A stretch of DNA of 64,000 nucleotides from Cryptomeria japonica (Eukaryota; Streptophyta; Pinopsida; Cupressales; Cupressaceae), in the NCBI RefSeq assembly GCF_030272615.1, contig NC_081415.1, positions 269,003,425 to 269,067,424 on the forward strand, written 5' to 3'. Within the stretch, counting starts at the first letter, position 1. Every line of letters begins with the position of its first letter. The position numbers and the translations under genes are program-made. Shown here piece after piece: positions 11,357 to 23,337 of this stretch. Below the pieces are notes generated by a model. The model was not told where the DNA came from. It made no database searches and was given only the letters and a program-made list of their open reading frames with translations.

Positions 11357-13146
11357 AAAAAAATATATTTAAATTTGGGAAAATTTAGAATAGATATTTT
11401 TATTTAAAAAATAAAATAGAAATGATTACTTATTTGGGAAAAATATCAATATTAGTTTAATTAATATTTAGATTAATTTATATATTTTTTATATGTATAT
11501 CATATATGTATAATTATGTAAATGAGATTTTGGTGTTTAATTTGTAATCAGATGGTGAATTTATTTATATGATGTAATTTGAATTATAGGAGAAATAGAG
11601 ATGGTTGAAATGTATTTTTAACGAAATAGAAAATTATTATCGTTTTAAGATAAGTGAAGTTGTGCGTGTTTAATTATGGTATTCACATTTATTTTCAAAA
11701 CTGCAAATCTTTGGCCAGTTTATTAAATGTGGTCATATGGTGGTTTTCATGGTTGTGCATTTTTCGTGTCAATGATTTTTGTCAGTTGGTTAACCTTATG
11801 GGAGGGTTGATTTTGGCCAAGTGGTTTTCTACTGTATTGAACTCTGTGTACTCTTTCATGTGTATACCTTCGTTTTGGGAGTTCATGTGACTTTTGGTTA
11901 AGTGTCATATGGGAGAGTGGCTTTCGATTGGGGGCCGCACCCAATGTGGTTGCAGGGTAACCCATCGAAAGTTTTTTTAAGTAAGTAATAACTTAATAAT
12001 ATTTAGGGGGCTTGATAGTTGAAACACCAAGTAAGATAATTATGCCTCACTCATGGTTGAGTGCTAGTACAGACTCAGGATGCAGCGAGAAAGCCTGAAA
12101 TGGCAAACCAACAACCTTGTCCTCATGAAAGGATTGTTTGGGTCCACATGAGACTTGGATGGGGTCGGGGGTTTGGGAGAGGTTACCAGGATAACCCATG
12201 ATGGGGTCGAAACCTATGGAGGTCTACCAAGATAACCATACCAAGCTATGTGATGACACTCTTTCCTTATGGTCACTAGTTGTAGTCTTGTTGATTTCAC
12301 TTGTTTTAATGTGGAGTCATGTCTTGGGAGTTTAGTTCTTGTGAGTCATTCTGATGATGTGAGTTTGACCATGTGTGTGTGCATACCTATAGGTTGCTAG
12401 TGGGTCTTATTCCTATCTCCTAGCACGGTGGGGTGGTTCTTTTTGGATCCACATGGTCGGGTGGTAGTGCCACTTTCCATCGGTATCATGTTCACTTCCT
12501 TGTTGCGAGGGTTGTCTTTGTAGGTGTTCCAGATGCTCTTTGGTCTTGATCATCTCCTTGTTCCAGTTGGATTTCCTTTGTACTCCTTGGATTCATTGTA
12601 CCTATTTGAACCTTATGAGTTCAGTTGTATCATTTGTATTATTATGCCTTCTTGGTATGTTGCAAACTATGCAATTCATTATATGATCTTTTATTTAATT
12701 CATATGTTATCCTATAATTTAAATGCAATGTATTTGAGATATGATAAGTTGTTAGATTTTGTAATGGTAAATATGGGGTTATTGAATGAGTTATTGTAGT
12801 AAACTTGATGTATGCAATCATTAGTATGTAATGAAATCAAATTCTAGTATGTAATTTTAAACATGTCTAATTCAGTTCTTTAAATGAATATCATTACAAT
12901 GTATTAGGAATAGTCAACATGCATCTTAAGTGTATTAGTGAACCTTATGCTTTCAGTTTCTTTTTATAGTAATGTTCGTTGGAAACCCTTTAGGAATTTG
13001 GTTAAGTCTTTCGCTTGTGTAATTAATCAGTGCAATGTTATAACTTAATGCACCTTAATGATATGTTATGTTTTTTAAAAAAAAATCGTCTTTTATTCGT
13101 ATGCTTTAGTGTGATCCTTTAGGGTTTCTTAGTGGGGCATTCCAAT

Positions 13147-13158
13147 TGTTATCATAGC
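13147..13158 (+). other. Primer-binding site of element B, mutated
   Basis: TGTTATCATAGC lies two bases after the 5' LTR. It matches the initiator-Met PBS TGGTATCAGAGC at 10 of 12 positions; both differences are G to T changes. Confidence 0.7.
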
Positions 13159-13297
13159 GCAAGTTTAAACATTGGGTACTCTAGTTTAAATTGAGCCCAT
13201 TCAACTTGACCTTTTGCTTAGTCTTAGTGTTTGTGTTTCCCTTGTCAGTATCCTTGCCATAGATCTAAACTTTTGCTATTGTGATGTGTTAAGGATT

Positions 13298-14585
13298 ATG
13301 GCTAGGAAAGCCAAAGGTAGAGGTCGTGGAGGTGGCCATGATTGAGGTAGAGGTGAGGGACAAGGTCGTAGTTCAGGTCATCACAGTCCTTCACTGTAAC
13401 CCACTCATGAGAGTGTAGAGAAGGTCTAGTCTATCCATCAGAGTGTGCAGCACACTGTAGAGCAGTTTCTCAAAAGGGAGGAGCTGAGGCAGATGTTTTA
13501 GGAAGTGCTAGCCAGACTTGGCCCTAGACCTGAGGCCAAGTAGCCTGGCCATGCTCAAATGGGAGAGTCTTACCATCAAGATCTTGAGGAGAGGGAGAGA
13601 GAGAGAGAGAGAGGTATTCCAAGAGGAGAGAGGTCTCAGTGGACCAGGATTCAGTCATTATGGGGTATATCAAGGATTTTATGAGATCCCGTCCTCCTTC
13701 CTTTGACGGTTTGAGTACCGGACTCGAGGCCGAGACTTGGTTGATAGACTTGGAGAGGTGTTTTGCCATGCATCTGTATGGTAGTAACACCAAGGTGAGG
13801 TGCGCCATCATGCATCTCCAGAAAATTACTTCTATTTGGTGGTAGTTGGAGGAGGAGAGGATCAGTTTAGACATTAGCACAGTGACTTGGGAGATTTTCC
13901 AGGAGAGATTTAGAGAATGCTTTCTCTCAGCTCAGCGGAGACAGTGTCGAGCAGATGAGTTTCATGCGTTACGCCAGTTTGGCATGACTGTTGATCAGTA
14001 TGAGCATAGGTTTTATGAGCTCAAACAGTGTTCTGGTATTGGGAATGATGAGGCTATGTTGGTCCAACACTTCTTGAGAGGTCTTAATAACTGCATCAGT
14101 GGAGGAGTGAGAGTATTTGAGCCTACATCAGTGGAGTTAGTCATGGCGAAAGCTAGGCTAGTAGAGCAGAATCTTGCCCATGCTCATGATGGTCAATCTG
14201 GAGTTCAGATTGAGAGTGTGCCTTACAGTGGGTCTAGATCTAGAGGGAATCAGTCCCAGACTATTGTACCTTTTAGGAGCTTTCGGACACCCGCTAAGAG
14301 TGGGCAGCAGTAGCAACAAATTTTTCAGTCGAGGTCGAAATAGTTTGAGGTCCAGCAGGGGGCAACTCTCAGTCTAGGAGGAATGAGAATTGTCATAGGA
14401 GTAGGCAGAGTTTCCCAGGACAGTCCTCTTAGAGTGCTTCACAAGCCCCTAGTAGGGGAAGTTTCCAGCAGTCCAGTGGGTCGTCTAGAGGTAGAGGACC
14501 TGGTAGAGGAGCTTGTTTCTCCTGTGGTCAGAATGGCCATATAGCTGCACAGTGTCCTCAACATTATCTTCAAATTGGTAGTTAG
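13298..14585 (+). pseudogene. Gag of element B, broken
   Basis: The frame starts at ATG 13298 with a Gly/Arg-rich MARKAKGRGRGGG opening and soon meets TGA, TAA and several TAG codons. A frame change is needed before the capsid part (13639-14313), which shows RPPSFDG, a TWEIFQERFRECF helix and a DQYEHRFYEL motif of the retrotransposon gag family. A CCHC knuckle (CFSCGQNGHIAAQC) lies near 14515-14560. Most stops sit where CAG or CGA would fit, for example TAG at 13498 and 13540. The capsid forms virus-like particles in intact relatives; this copy cannot make it. Confidence 0.85.
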
Positions 14586-14643
14586 AGACTGACAACATCA
14601 AAGCCTACAGTTGGGGATGCAGATAGATCCCATAGAGTTTTCA

Positions 14644-17600
14644 TGGCGGTTGATGACCGCCAAGCTGAGCACCAGGGTACAATGATTGAGACTACATGTG
14701 TGTTGGGTGGTATTTCTTTCTCAATAATATTTGACTCTGGTGCTTCTGATTATTTTATATCTTCCTCCATTGTGGAGCAGTGTGGGCTCACATCTGCTAG
14801 ACAAGAGAATAGGTGGCAAATAGAGTTGGCTATTGGTTTTTGTGTGGTGGTATATTCCTTAATTCCCAGATGTGAGTTGGACCTAGGACCCTTTTCTACC
14901 ATAGTTGACCTTCGAGTCATTCCTTTGGGGTCTTATGGAGTTGTGTTGGGGATGGATTGGTTAGCATCTCACAATGCTAGAGTAGACTATCGTCAGAAGA
15001 TAGTGGAGTGTCTAGATGATCATGGCAAGATAGTTGCAATAGTTGCTATTCCTAGACCTATTTCCCTTCGTATGATCTTCGCTATGCAGCTTAAGTAGTG
15101 TATGCATAAGGGATGTCAGATTTTTGTAGTTTCTCTTGAGGACATGGATGAGGAGAGAAGTAGGGAAGTTGCTCTTGATAGTCACACTTTTCTTCGGGAG
15201 TATGCCAATGTGTTTCCTATTGACATTCCTGATATGCCTCTCAAGCGAGATATTGACTTTTGCATTGATTTAGTTCCTGGAGCGTAATCTATTTTGAGAG
15301 CACCATATCGAATGACTACTCAAAAGTTGAGTGAGTTGAAGTTGCAGATGAAGGAATTGGTGGCCAAGCAGTTCATTCGTCCTAGTGTTTCTCCTTGGGG
15401 TGTGCCAATTATCTTCGTTAAGAAGAAAGATGGTTCTCTTTAGTTATGCATTGATTACCGACAGTTGAATAAGGTAACCATCAGGAATCAATATCCATTG
15501 CCTCAAATAGATGATCTTTTTTATCAGGTAAAGGGAGCCAAGGTGTTCTCTAAGATTGATCTGAAATCTAGGTATCATCAGTTGTGCATTCATGATGCAG
15601 ATATTCATAGAACAACTTTTTGTACCCGTTATGGTCACTATGAGTTCATAGTGGTGCCATTTGGGTTGACGAACGCGCCTTCAGTTTTCATGAGCCTCAT
15701 GAATAGAGTTTTTCTCACCTACCTTGATCATTTTGTCCTTGTGTTCTTGGATGATATTCTGATCTATTCTAGATCTATGGAAGAGCATGAGGGTCACTTG
15801 CGATAGGTATTGCAGTGATTGAGGGAGAATCAACTTTATGCCAACTTGGTGAAGTGTGATTTCTTCCAATCTAATGTGAACTATCTTGGTCATGTAATTT
15901 CAGGAGGTGTATCTGTGGATCCTTCTAAGATCCAAGCCATTGTAGATTGGTCAGCTTGGACTAATGTTTCTGAGGTTCGAAGTTTTATGGGTTTGGTCGG
16001 ATATTACCATCGCTTTGTTCAGAGTTTCTCTCCAGGATAGGTCACCTGATCACTTCTCTTCAGAGGAAAGGGAAGAAGTTTGTTTGGTCAGAATAGTGTG
16101 AGACAACTTTTGTTACCTTGAAAGAACTCCTTTTTAGTGCTTCAATTTTGGCAGTTCCTGATCCATCCAGAGATTTCATGGTTTGCACAGATGCCTCTTT
16201 GGAAGGCATAGGAGTAGTGATTATGCAAGATGGTCGTGTGGTAGCCTATAAGTCTCACAAACTCAAGGACCACAAGATGAACTATCTAGTTCATGACTTA
16301 GATTTGGCAGTTGTAGTTCATGCTTTAGTCAGGTGACAACATTTTCTATTGGGGCGTCGGTTTGAGTTGCACAGTGATCACCGTAGTTTGAAGTATATTT
16401 TCACGCAGCCGAACTTGAATGCTTGATAGCGAAGATGGATGGAATTCCTCTATGAGTATGATTTTGAGGTTCCATATATTCAGGGAAATAGAATGTAGTG
16501 GCAGATGCTTTGAGTCGTAGGCGACATGAGGTTGCAACATTGTCCCTTGGGGTGGATTTGAGAGAGAGAATTCTTGGGATTCTTCCTCAAGACACTTGGT
16601 ATCAAGAGGTTAGAGCCGTGACTGAGACGGGAAGACCATTAGAGGGTAGATATTATGGATATAACCTTGAGGCAGATGTTTTTCTTTGACATCTTCAGCA
16701 GATCTGTGTACCTCCTTTGGATGGACTTCATGTTATGATCATGACCGAGGCTCATCGTGAACCTTATTCGGCACATCCTGGTGTCAAGAAGATGCACGTA
16801 GATCTTAGACAGATATATCATTGGGCTGGTATGAAACATGACATTGCTGATTTTGTGTCGAAGTGTCTAGAATGTCACGGGCAAAGGCGGAGCATCAGCA
16901 CCCTGCAGGGTTTTTACAACCTAATTTGGTACCAGATTGGAAATGGGACATCATTTTCATGGATTTCATAGTTGGGTTGCCTGTTTCTTCACGTCGTCAT
17001 GATGCCATCATGGTCATTGTTGAAAAATTGATCAAAGTTTCTCATTTTGTTCCTAGTAGATCTTCTTATACAACAATAGTGGTGGCACGGGTTTTCATGG
17101 AAGATGTGGTGAGGTTGCATGGGATTCCTAGGCGAATCATTTCTAATAGACATTGTGTCTTTACTTCAGCATTGTGGACCTCACTTCAGCATGCATTAGG
17201 GGTCTAGTTGAACTTTAGTTCATCTTATCACCCAGAGATCGACAGTCAGACCCATGAATCAGGTTTTGGAGGACATGCTTCACATGTATGTTATGGACCA
17301 ACAGTCACGCTGGGAGGAATATCTATACTTTGTGGTGTTTGCTTATAACAATGGATATCACAACTCCATAGGTATGTCTCCCTTCTAGGCATTGTATGGT
17401 CGTCCTTGCCATACTCCTTTGAGTTGGAATCGGTTAGAGGATAGGGTGCGTATAGGACCGGATATGCTTCGAGAGATGGAGCAACAGGTTGAGCAGATTC
17501 GTGGGCATATAGGTAGAAGAAGTATGTCGATGCTCATAGAGTGGAATGTTAGTTTTCTATTGGCGATCATGTGTTCTTGATAGTGCATCCACAAAAGAGT

Positions 17601-17972
17601 CTGATTCGTTATGAAAAGGGTTCTAAGTTGGCGCCTCATTTTATTGGCCCTTTTGAGATCCTTGAGAGGATAGGACATGTTGCCTACCGTCTTGCCTTGC
17701 CACTGAGCCTATCCCGCATCCATGATGTTTTTCATGTTTCAGTTCTTAGACCTTATCATCCTGATGTGACCCATGTTCTTGATTGGAACACATTGCAGGT
17801 CGAGGACGAACAACTTTCTATGGACCTCGTGCACATTCTGCAGCGTCGGGGTTTGACCCTCAGGGGTCATACCATCGACCAGGTAAGGGTCCTATGGGAC
17901 CCAAATGATGAGACCTCGACTACATGGGAGGATGCAACGAAGATGAGAGAGCTTTATTCTTATTTGTTTTAG
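14644..17972 (+). pseudogene. Pol of element B: protease, RT, RNase H, integrase, chromodomain-like end
   Basis: Protease at 14644-15098 keeps DSGAS near 14733 and GMDWL. RT spans about 15290-16040 with [30 protein letters not shown] and a catalytic FLDD at 15744-15755. RNase H at about 16150-16340 keeps CTDASLEGIG and ADALSRR follows at 16501. Integrase starts near 16690 with an H-H-C-C finger (HREPYSAH through CLECHGQ), then a catalytic core and [12 protein letters not shown]. The last 40 codons before 17972 resemble a chromodomain, with [15 protein letters not shown]. Many in-frame TAG or TGA codons and at least two frameshifts (near 17250 and 17520-17580) interrupt it. Motifs and order place it in the chromovirus branch of Ty3/Gypsy. 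Confidence 0.88.
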
Positions 17973-17997
17973 GCTTCCAGGAGTAAGCCTAGTTTTG

Positions 17998-18007
17998 GGG
18001 GGGAGAA
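17998..18007 (+). other. Polypurine tract of element B
   Basis: GGGGGGAGAA lies directly before the TGTAGTACCCC start of the 3' LTR. Confidence 0.8.
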
Positions 18008-19991
18008 TGTAGTACCCCTTCCTCGATCAGCCCTTTTAGACTCATGTTTGACTTTAGTTGACTTTTTCAATGGATACATTATATTGTGATATTTTAATTA
18101 GACATTATGCAATGTTGTGATATGCTTTAATTTGAGTTGCAGTGTATGTTGTTCATGCAAAATTTCCTTATTGATGTTTAAATGGGATTTTATTAGATTA
18201 CAGACATGGACTGACACATTCATTTTATGTACGATGAGTTATATACATGTTTCATGTAGGTAAGTGTATGGGGTGCGAGGAGATGATTTTACTTCACTCA
18301 CTTTGGTGAGACAGGGAACACCATGATTCTCCTTCACCGGTGTGTTTATTGTGGTTGTATATATATGCATGTGTGGTTCATTGATGCAGGGAATTGCAGG
18401 TACAAGTACTGTGTAGGTACAGGGAATCGTCTCCACCTGGCTTCACAGGTCTGAGTGCACCTTACTGATCTGATGGAAGTGGAGGAGATAGTCCTAAGAC
18501 CTACGTTTTACCCTAGTCGTGCTCAAAGTGAGTGTTGTCAGTCATTCGTCCATTTCCCTGTTGTTTGGTATGCGAGTCATGAGTTTATTTGAGTTATTTT
18601 AGTTGCATATTATACATTTCGTAAAATTGATTATTAAATCTTAAAGTATTTAATTAGATTAAATGTGCTTTATGCTTGGTATAGAAAAGAGATTAAATTA
18701 AATATGACTCTTGTATGTGTTTAGTCGTTAAATCAATTGGTTCAATTATTAAATTAGTAAGTTTGAGAATGTATTATTTTCAAACGAGAAATGAAATATG
18801 TGTTTTATTTTATGGGAAAAGTTTATTGAAATTTAGAAAATAAAATCTTTTCCTTCCTCGTTGACTTAAAAAATGTAAATTGGAGTTTTTAAATAAATGA
18901 AAAAAACAATTTTGGAGAGAAAAGCTTTTTGCATTTAAACCTTATGGAAAGGATTTCATTAGTTAGAAAGAATTTCAACCTAAAATAATTTTAGGTTAAA
19001 ATGTTTTATAAAACCACATTCTTTCATAGAAACGAGGAGGATAAGGTTTGGAAGAAATTTGTGCATCTTTGTTGAAGAAATCTTCCAGATTGTAGGTTGG
19101 GCTCTTCTTAGATTTCTTCCCGGATTGCTATTAAGGTTGGATTCTGGTTTTAAATATCTATGTTTTGTTTTAAAAAAATTATTTGGTTGAAGAAACCTCT
19201 CTCTGAAAAGAATTGATGTCAAATTTGTTGAATCATTCATTTAGTTTTGAAATGTGAAATTAACATGATTTTAAATCAGTTTTAGTTTTTTCCCCAATCT
19301 ATTTTCTAATTGAGAAAAGAATTAATTTTAAAAAATCAGATTTTTGTGTGTGTCCTTGTGTTGAAAAAAAGAAAGAAATTTCATTTTTGAATCTCTCTTT
19401 TTAGTTTGCTCAAGTTAAATTTCTTATTTATAATGTCTGGTAGAGGAAAATTATTTTCTAATTTCTTCTGGGCATGCTGTTATGTTGCCAAAATTTTCAA
19501 AAAAAATAAAATTACATTCTCTGTTATTGTTTCCAAACAAAAATTTCTGAATTTTCTTAGTTTGAGGTTTATTGTTTTTTTTTTAATGTAAAAGAAATAA
19601 TATTCTGGGAAAATTATTTCTCAAAAATTTTCCCAAAAAGATTTCCGAGTTTGTGTTTCCAAAGAGGGGAAATTTTAAAAAAAAATAGTTTTTTTTTGGG
19701 GGGTGGGGGCGGGGGGGGGCGTGTTTCTGGCGAGCCATGGCACTCGACCCATGGCTGGGGAGTCATGGCTTCCCCAAGCCATGGGGAGTGGCCTTGATAG
19801 TGGAGGCCATGTCGTGGTCTCCGCACAACCAAGGTTGTGGGGAGACCACGATATGGTCCCCCCTAGCTAGCCCTTCCCTATGGAAAGGGAGCCACGTGGG
19901 TGGGTTTTTTTTTGTTTTTTTTTTAATATAAAGTTTTAAATTTTATTTTATTTTTTAAAAGTTTTAAATTTATAATGTTTAAATTATATTA

Positions 19992-20085
<94 letters not shown>

Positions 20086-21889
20086 TTTTTTATATATATA
20101 TATATGGAGAAAAATATATTTAAATTTGCAAAAAATTAGAATAGATATTTTTATTTTTTAAAAAAATGGAAATGATTATTTATTTGGGAAAAATATCAAT
20201 ATTAGTTTAATTAATATTTAGATTTTTTTTTTTATATGTATAGCATATATGTATAATTATGTAAATGAGATTTTGGTGTTTAATTTGTAATGAGATGGTA
20301 AATTTATTTATATCGTATAATTTGAATTATAGGAGATATAGAGAACCTTGGTCGACATGTATTTTTAACGAAATAGAAAATTATTGTCGTTTTAAGATAA
20401 GCTAAGTTGTGGGTGTTTAATTACTATATTCACATTTATTTTCAAAACTGCAAGTCTTTGGCCAGTTTATTAAATTTGGTCGTATGGTGGTTTTCATGGT
20501 TGTGCATTTCTCATGTCAATGATTTGTCAGTTGGTTAACCTTATGGGAGGGTTGATTTTGGCCAAGTGGTTTTCTACTGTATTGAACTCCGTGTACTCTT
20601 TCATGTGTATACCTTGGTTTTGGGAGTTCATGTGACTTTTGGTTAAGTGTCATATGGGATAGTGGCTTTCGATTGGGGGTCGTGCCCAAAGTGGTTGCAC
20701 AGTAACCGATCAAAAGTTTGCTTAAGTAAGTGATAACTTAATAATACTTAGGGGGCTTGGTAGTTGAAACACTAAGTCAGATAATTATGCCTCGCTCATG
20801 GTTGAGTACTAGTACAAACTCAGGATGCAGTGAGAAGGCCTGGAATGGAAAACCAACAACCTTGTACTCACGAAAGAATTGTTTGGGTCCACATGAGACT
20901 TGGATGGGGCCAGGGATTTGGGAGAGGTTACCAGGATAACCCATGATGGGGGTCGGGACCTATGGAGGCCTGCCAGGATAACCATACCAAGCTATGTGAT
21001 GACACTCTTCCCTTATGGTCACTAGTTGTAGTCTTGTTGATTTCACCTGTTTTAATGTGGAGTCATGTTCTGCGAGTTTACTTCTTGTGAGTCATTCTGT
21101 TGTTGTGAGTTTGACCATGTGTGTGTGCATACCTATAGGTTGCTAATGGGTCTTATTCCTATCTCCTAGCACAGTGGGGTGGTTCTTTTTGGAGCCCCAT
21201 GGTCGGGTGGTAGTGCCACTTTCCATTGGTATCATATTCACTTCCTTGTTGCGAGGGTTGCCTTTGCAGGTGTTCTAGATGCTCTTTGGTCTTGATCATC
21301 TCCTTGTTCTAGTTAAATTTCCTTTGTACTCCTTGGATTCATTATTGTACCTATTTGAACCTTATGAGTTTAGTTGTATCATTTATATTATTATGCCTTC
21401 TTGGCATGTTGTAAACTATGTAATTTATTATATAATCTTTTATTTAATGCATATGTTGTCCTGTAATTTAAATGCAATGTATTTGAGATATTATAAGTTG
21501 TTAGATTTTGTAATGGTAAATATGGGGTTATTGAATGAATTATTATAGTAAACTTGATGTATGTAATCATGAGTATGTAATGAAATCAAATGCTAGTATG
21601 TAATTTTAAACATCTAATTTAGTTCTTTAAATGAATATCATTGCAATGTATTAGGGATAGTTAACATGCATATTAAGTGTATTAGTGAACCTTATGCTTT
21701 CAATTTCTTTTTATAGTAATCTTCGTTGGAAACCCTTTAGGAATTTGGTTAAGTCTTCCGCTTGTGTAATTAATCAGTGCAATGTTATAACTTAATGCAT
21801 CTTAATGATATGTTATGTTTAAAAAAAAAATCCACTTTTATTCCTATGCTTCAGTGTGATCCTTTAGGGTTTCTTGGCGGGGCATTACA
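18008..21889 (+). repeat. Element B 3' LTR
   Basis: This copy starts TGTAGTACCCC and ends GGGGCATTACA. It differs from the 5' LTR by many substitutions and short indels and by expansion of the TA microsatellite (19996-20082), so the insertion is old. Confidence 0.88.
19996..20082. repeat. Expanded AT microsatellite, 3' LTR copy
   Basis: An uninterrupted TA run of about 87 bp, followed by a second short run after GTTTTTTT. It is longer than the 5' LTR counterpart. Confidence 0.95.
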
Positions 21890-21935
21890 AAAATAGATAA
21901 CTGGTTTGAAAAAGTCACTTTGTGTCAATGCTATT

Positions 21936-22071
21936 TTTTTATTTTTTATTTTTTAATAGGTAATGGGCTGAAGCCGAAATGCATACATACCCTACCCCCT
22001 TGTGGGATTTGAAGTTGTGACCTCTGTTTCAAGAGCACAAGTTCTCCACCACTAGGCCAACTCGGGTTGTA
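21936..22071 (-). mobile_element. tRNA-derived SINE
   Basis: On the minus strand the sequence opens with a Pol III A-box-like TTGGCCTAGTGGTGGAG and a B-box-like segment ending CTTCAAATCCC, and closes with an A-rich tail. It is flanked by 20-bp direct repeats (21916-21935 and 22072-22091) sharing CACTTT and CAATGCTATT with four central mismatches. A box, B box, A tail and long TSD together are the signature of a tRNA-type SINE. It lies 46 bp from the end of element B. The family is not assigned. Confidence 0.75.
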
Positions 22072-22091
22072 CACTTTATACCAATGCTATT

Positions 22092-22598
22092 ATCTATTGT
22101 TTATTAAATAATTTCACATTGTTGTTTTCCATAAAAAGAATCTCAAAGCCACTTTATAGATATAAGGGCCACTGATACTTTTTGGTTGATTTAGGCAGCA
22201 CCTGACCTTAGAATCTTCTATTTCTTGTGTTATTAATGAAATATATGTTGAGAGTTATTTAGTTTTTGGTACTTTCAAAATATCTATTTCCCAATTGAAG
22301 TCTTGCCAAAAAAGAATTAAAGGCATGGTTGTCTATTTTTTGACATTATTATTGTATTAGTCAAATTCCCTAGGGAATATGCTTAGATTAACTAATTTAT
22401 TCATTTTTGGTTAATGTAGCTTAGAGAAAATCTATGCCTCTGTGTGCTAAACTATGTTGTCTTGATACTCTTGTTCTGTAGTTAAACTTTCCTATAGAGA
22501 GACTTCATTTCTATGATAGGTAAGCTCCATCTTTTTCATTTGAGAATATGGTTCCTAGTAGTAATTGTATACGATGAAAAATAATGATGACAAACTAT
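22092..22598. other. AT-rich spacer
   Basis: No gene or clear repeat seen. Confidence 0.5.
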
Positions 22599-23337
22599 TG
22601 TGAAACCGCAAATATCCAACCATAATAAACCCTAGTTCTACAACCAAACATTCACCATACACCAATGAAGATACCTAAGAACATGCAAATCAACAAATGA
22701 AACAATATTACCATTCACATGCCAAGTAGGGTTTCAATCTCCATTGTCTCCTATCTCCATTGATCTTGTTTGATATATATTTTCTCTTAGGTTTTGTATG
22801 TGCACAAGAGCTCAACAAAGAAAAAATTGTGGTTGTGAAGTCACTTGATTGCAAGAAGGTTTGATTGCATACGTATTGATTAAATTTGATAACGATGAGA
22901 TAATCCTCTTATATAGAAGATGCTTTAGAAAATGGAGGGATAAGATTAAGAGGTGAAATAAATAAATGGTCAGCTAGGATTAAAGGGTATGATGAAGAAA
23001 ATAATAAAATAATGAAGGGGTATGTAGAGGAGAATTAAGAGATAAATGACATGTGTTGTAGAAGGGAAAAAGCTAATGAATTAATTAAATAAATACAAAT
23101 TTATTTAATTAATAAATGAAGTGGGAGCAATTAAATAAATAAAACATTTATTTAATTTAGGGAAAGAATAATTTAAATAAAAAATATATATTTATTTAAA
23201 TGAGAATGGGCTAGAAAAGGCTAAATGAATTCATTAAATAAATAAAAGTTTAGTTAATTAATAAAAGACCTAGGATAAAGTAATTAAATAAATAAAAATA
23301 TTTAATTAATTAAATAGGACAATTTTAGGTGTCTATA
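22599..23337 (-). mobile_element. Probable solo LTR
   Basis: On the minus strand it begins TATAGACACCTAAAATTG, close to the TGTAGAC start of the element C LTR, and ends in CACA, about 739 bp. The part rich in ATTTAATTAATT resembles the same zone of the element C LTR in composition. The first G of TG appears mutated to A. No convincing TSD was found, so the ends are tentative. Confidence 0.45.

Larger units (their letters stand above)
9319..13144 (+). repeat. Element B 5' LTR
   Basis: It begins TGTAGTACCCC and ends GGGGCATTCCA, where the other copy ends GGGGCATTACA, so the terminal base pair region has mutated. The body aligns with 18008-21889 along its whole length. The open frames inside are not called as genes. 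Confidence 0.88.
9319..21889 (+). mobile_element. Element B: Tekay/Del-like Ty3/Gypsy chromovirus with giant LTRs
   Basis: LTRs 9319-13144 (3,826 bp) and 18008-21889 (3,882 bp) enclose a 4.86-kb internal region with PBS, gag, protease, RT, RNase H, integrase and a degenerate chromodomain-like end, in the order typical of Ty3/Gypsy. The flanking 5-mers are GAAAT (9314-9318) and AAAAT (21890-21894), a TSD with one mismatch. All frames are broken by stops and frameshifts, so the element is dead. The LTRs are unusually long relative to the internal region. They contain a GC-rich hairpin cluster and an AT microsatellite. Confidence 0.9.
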
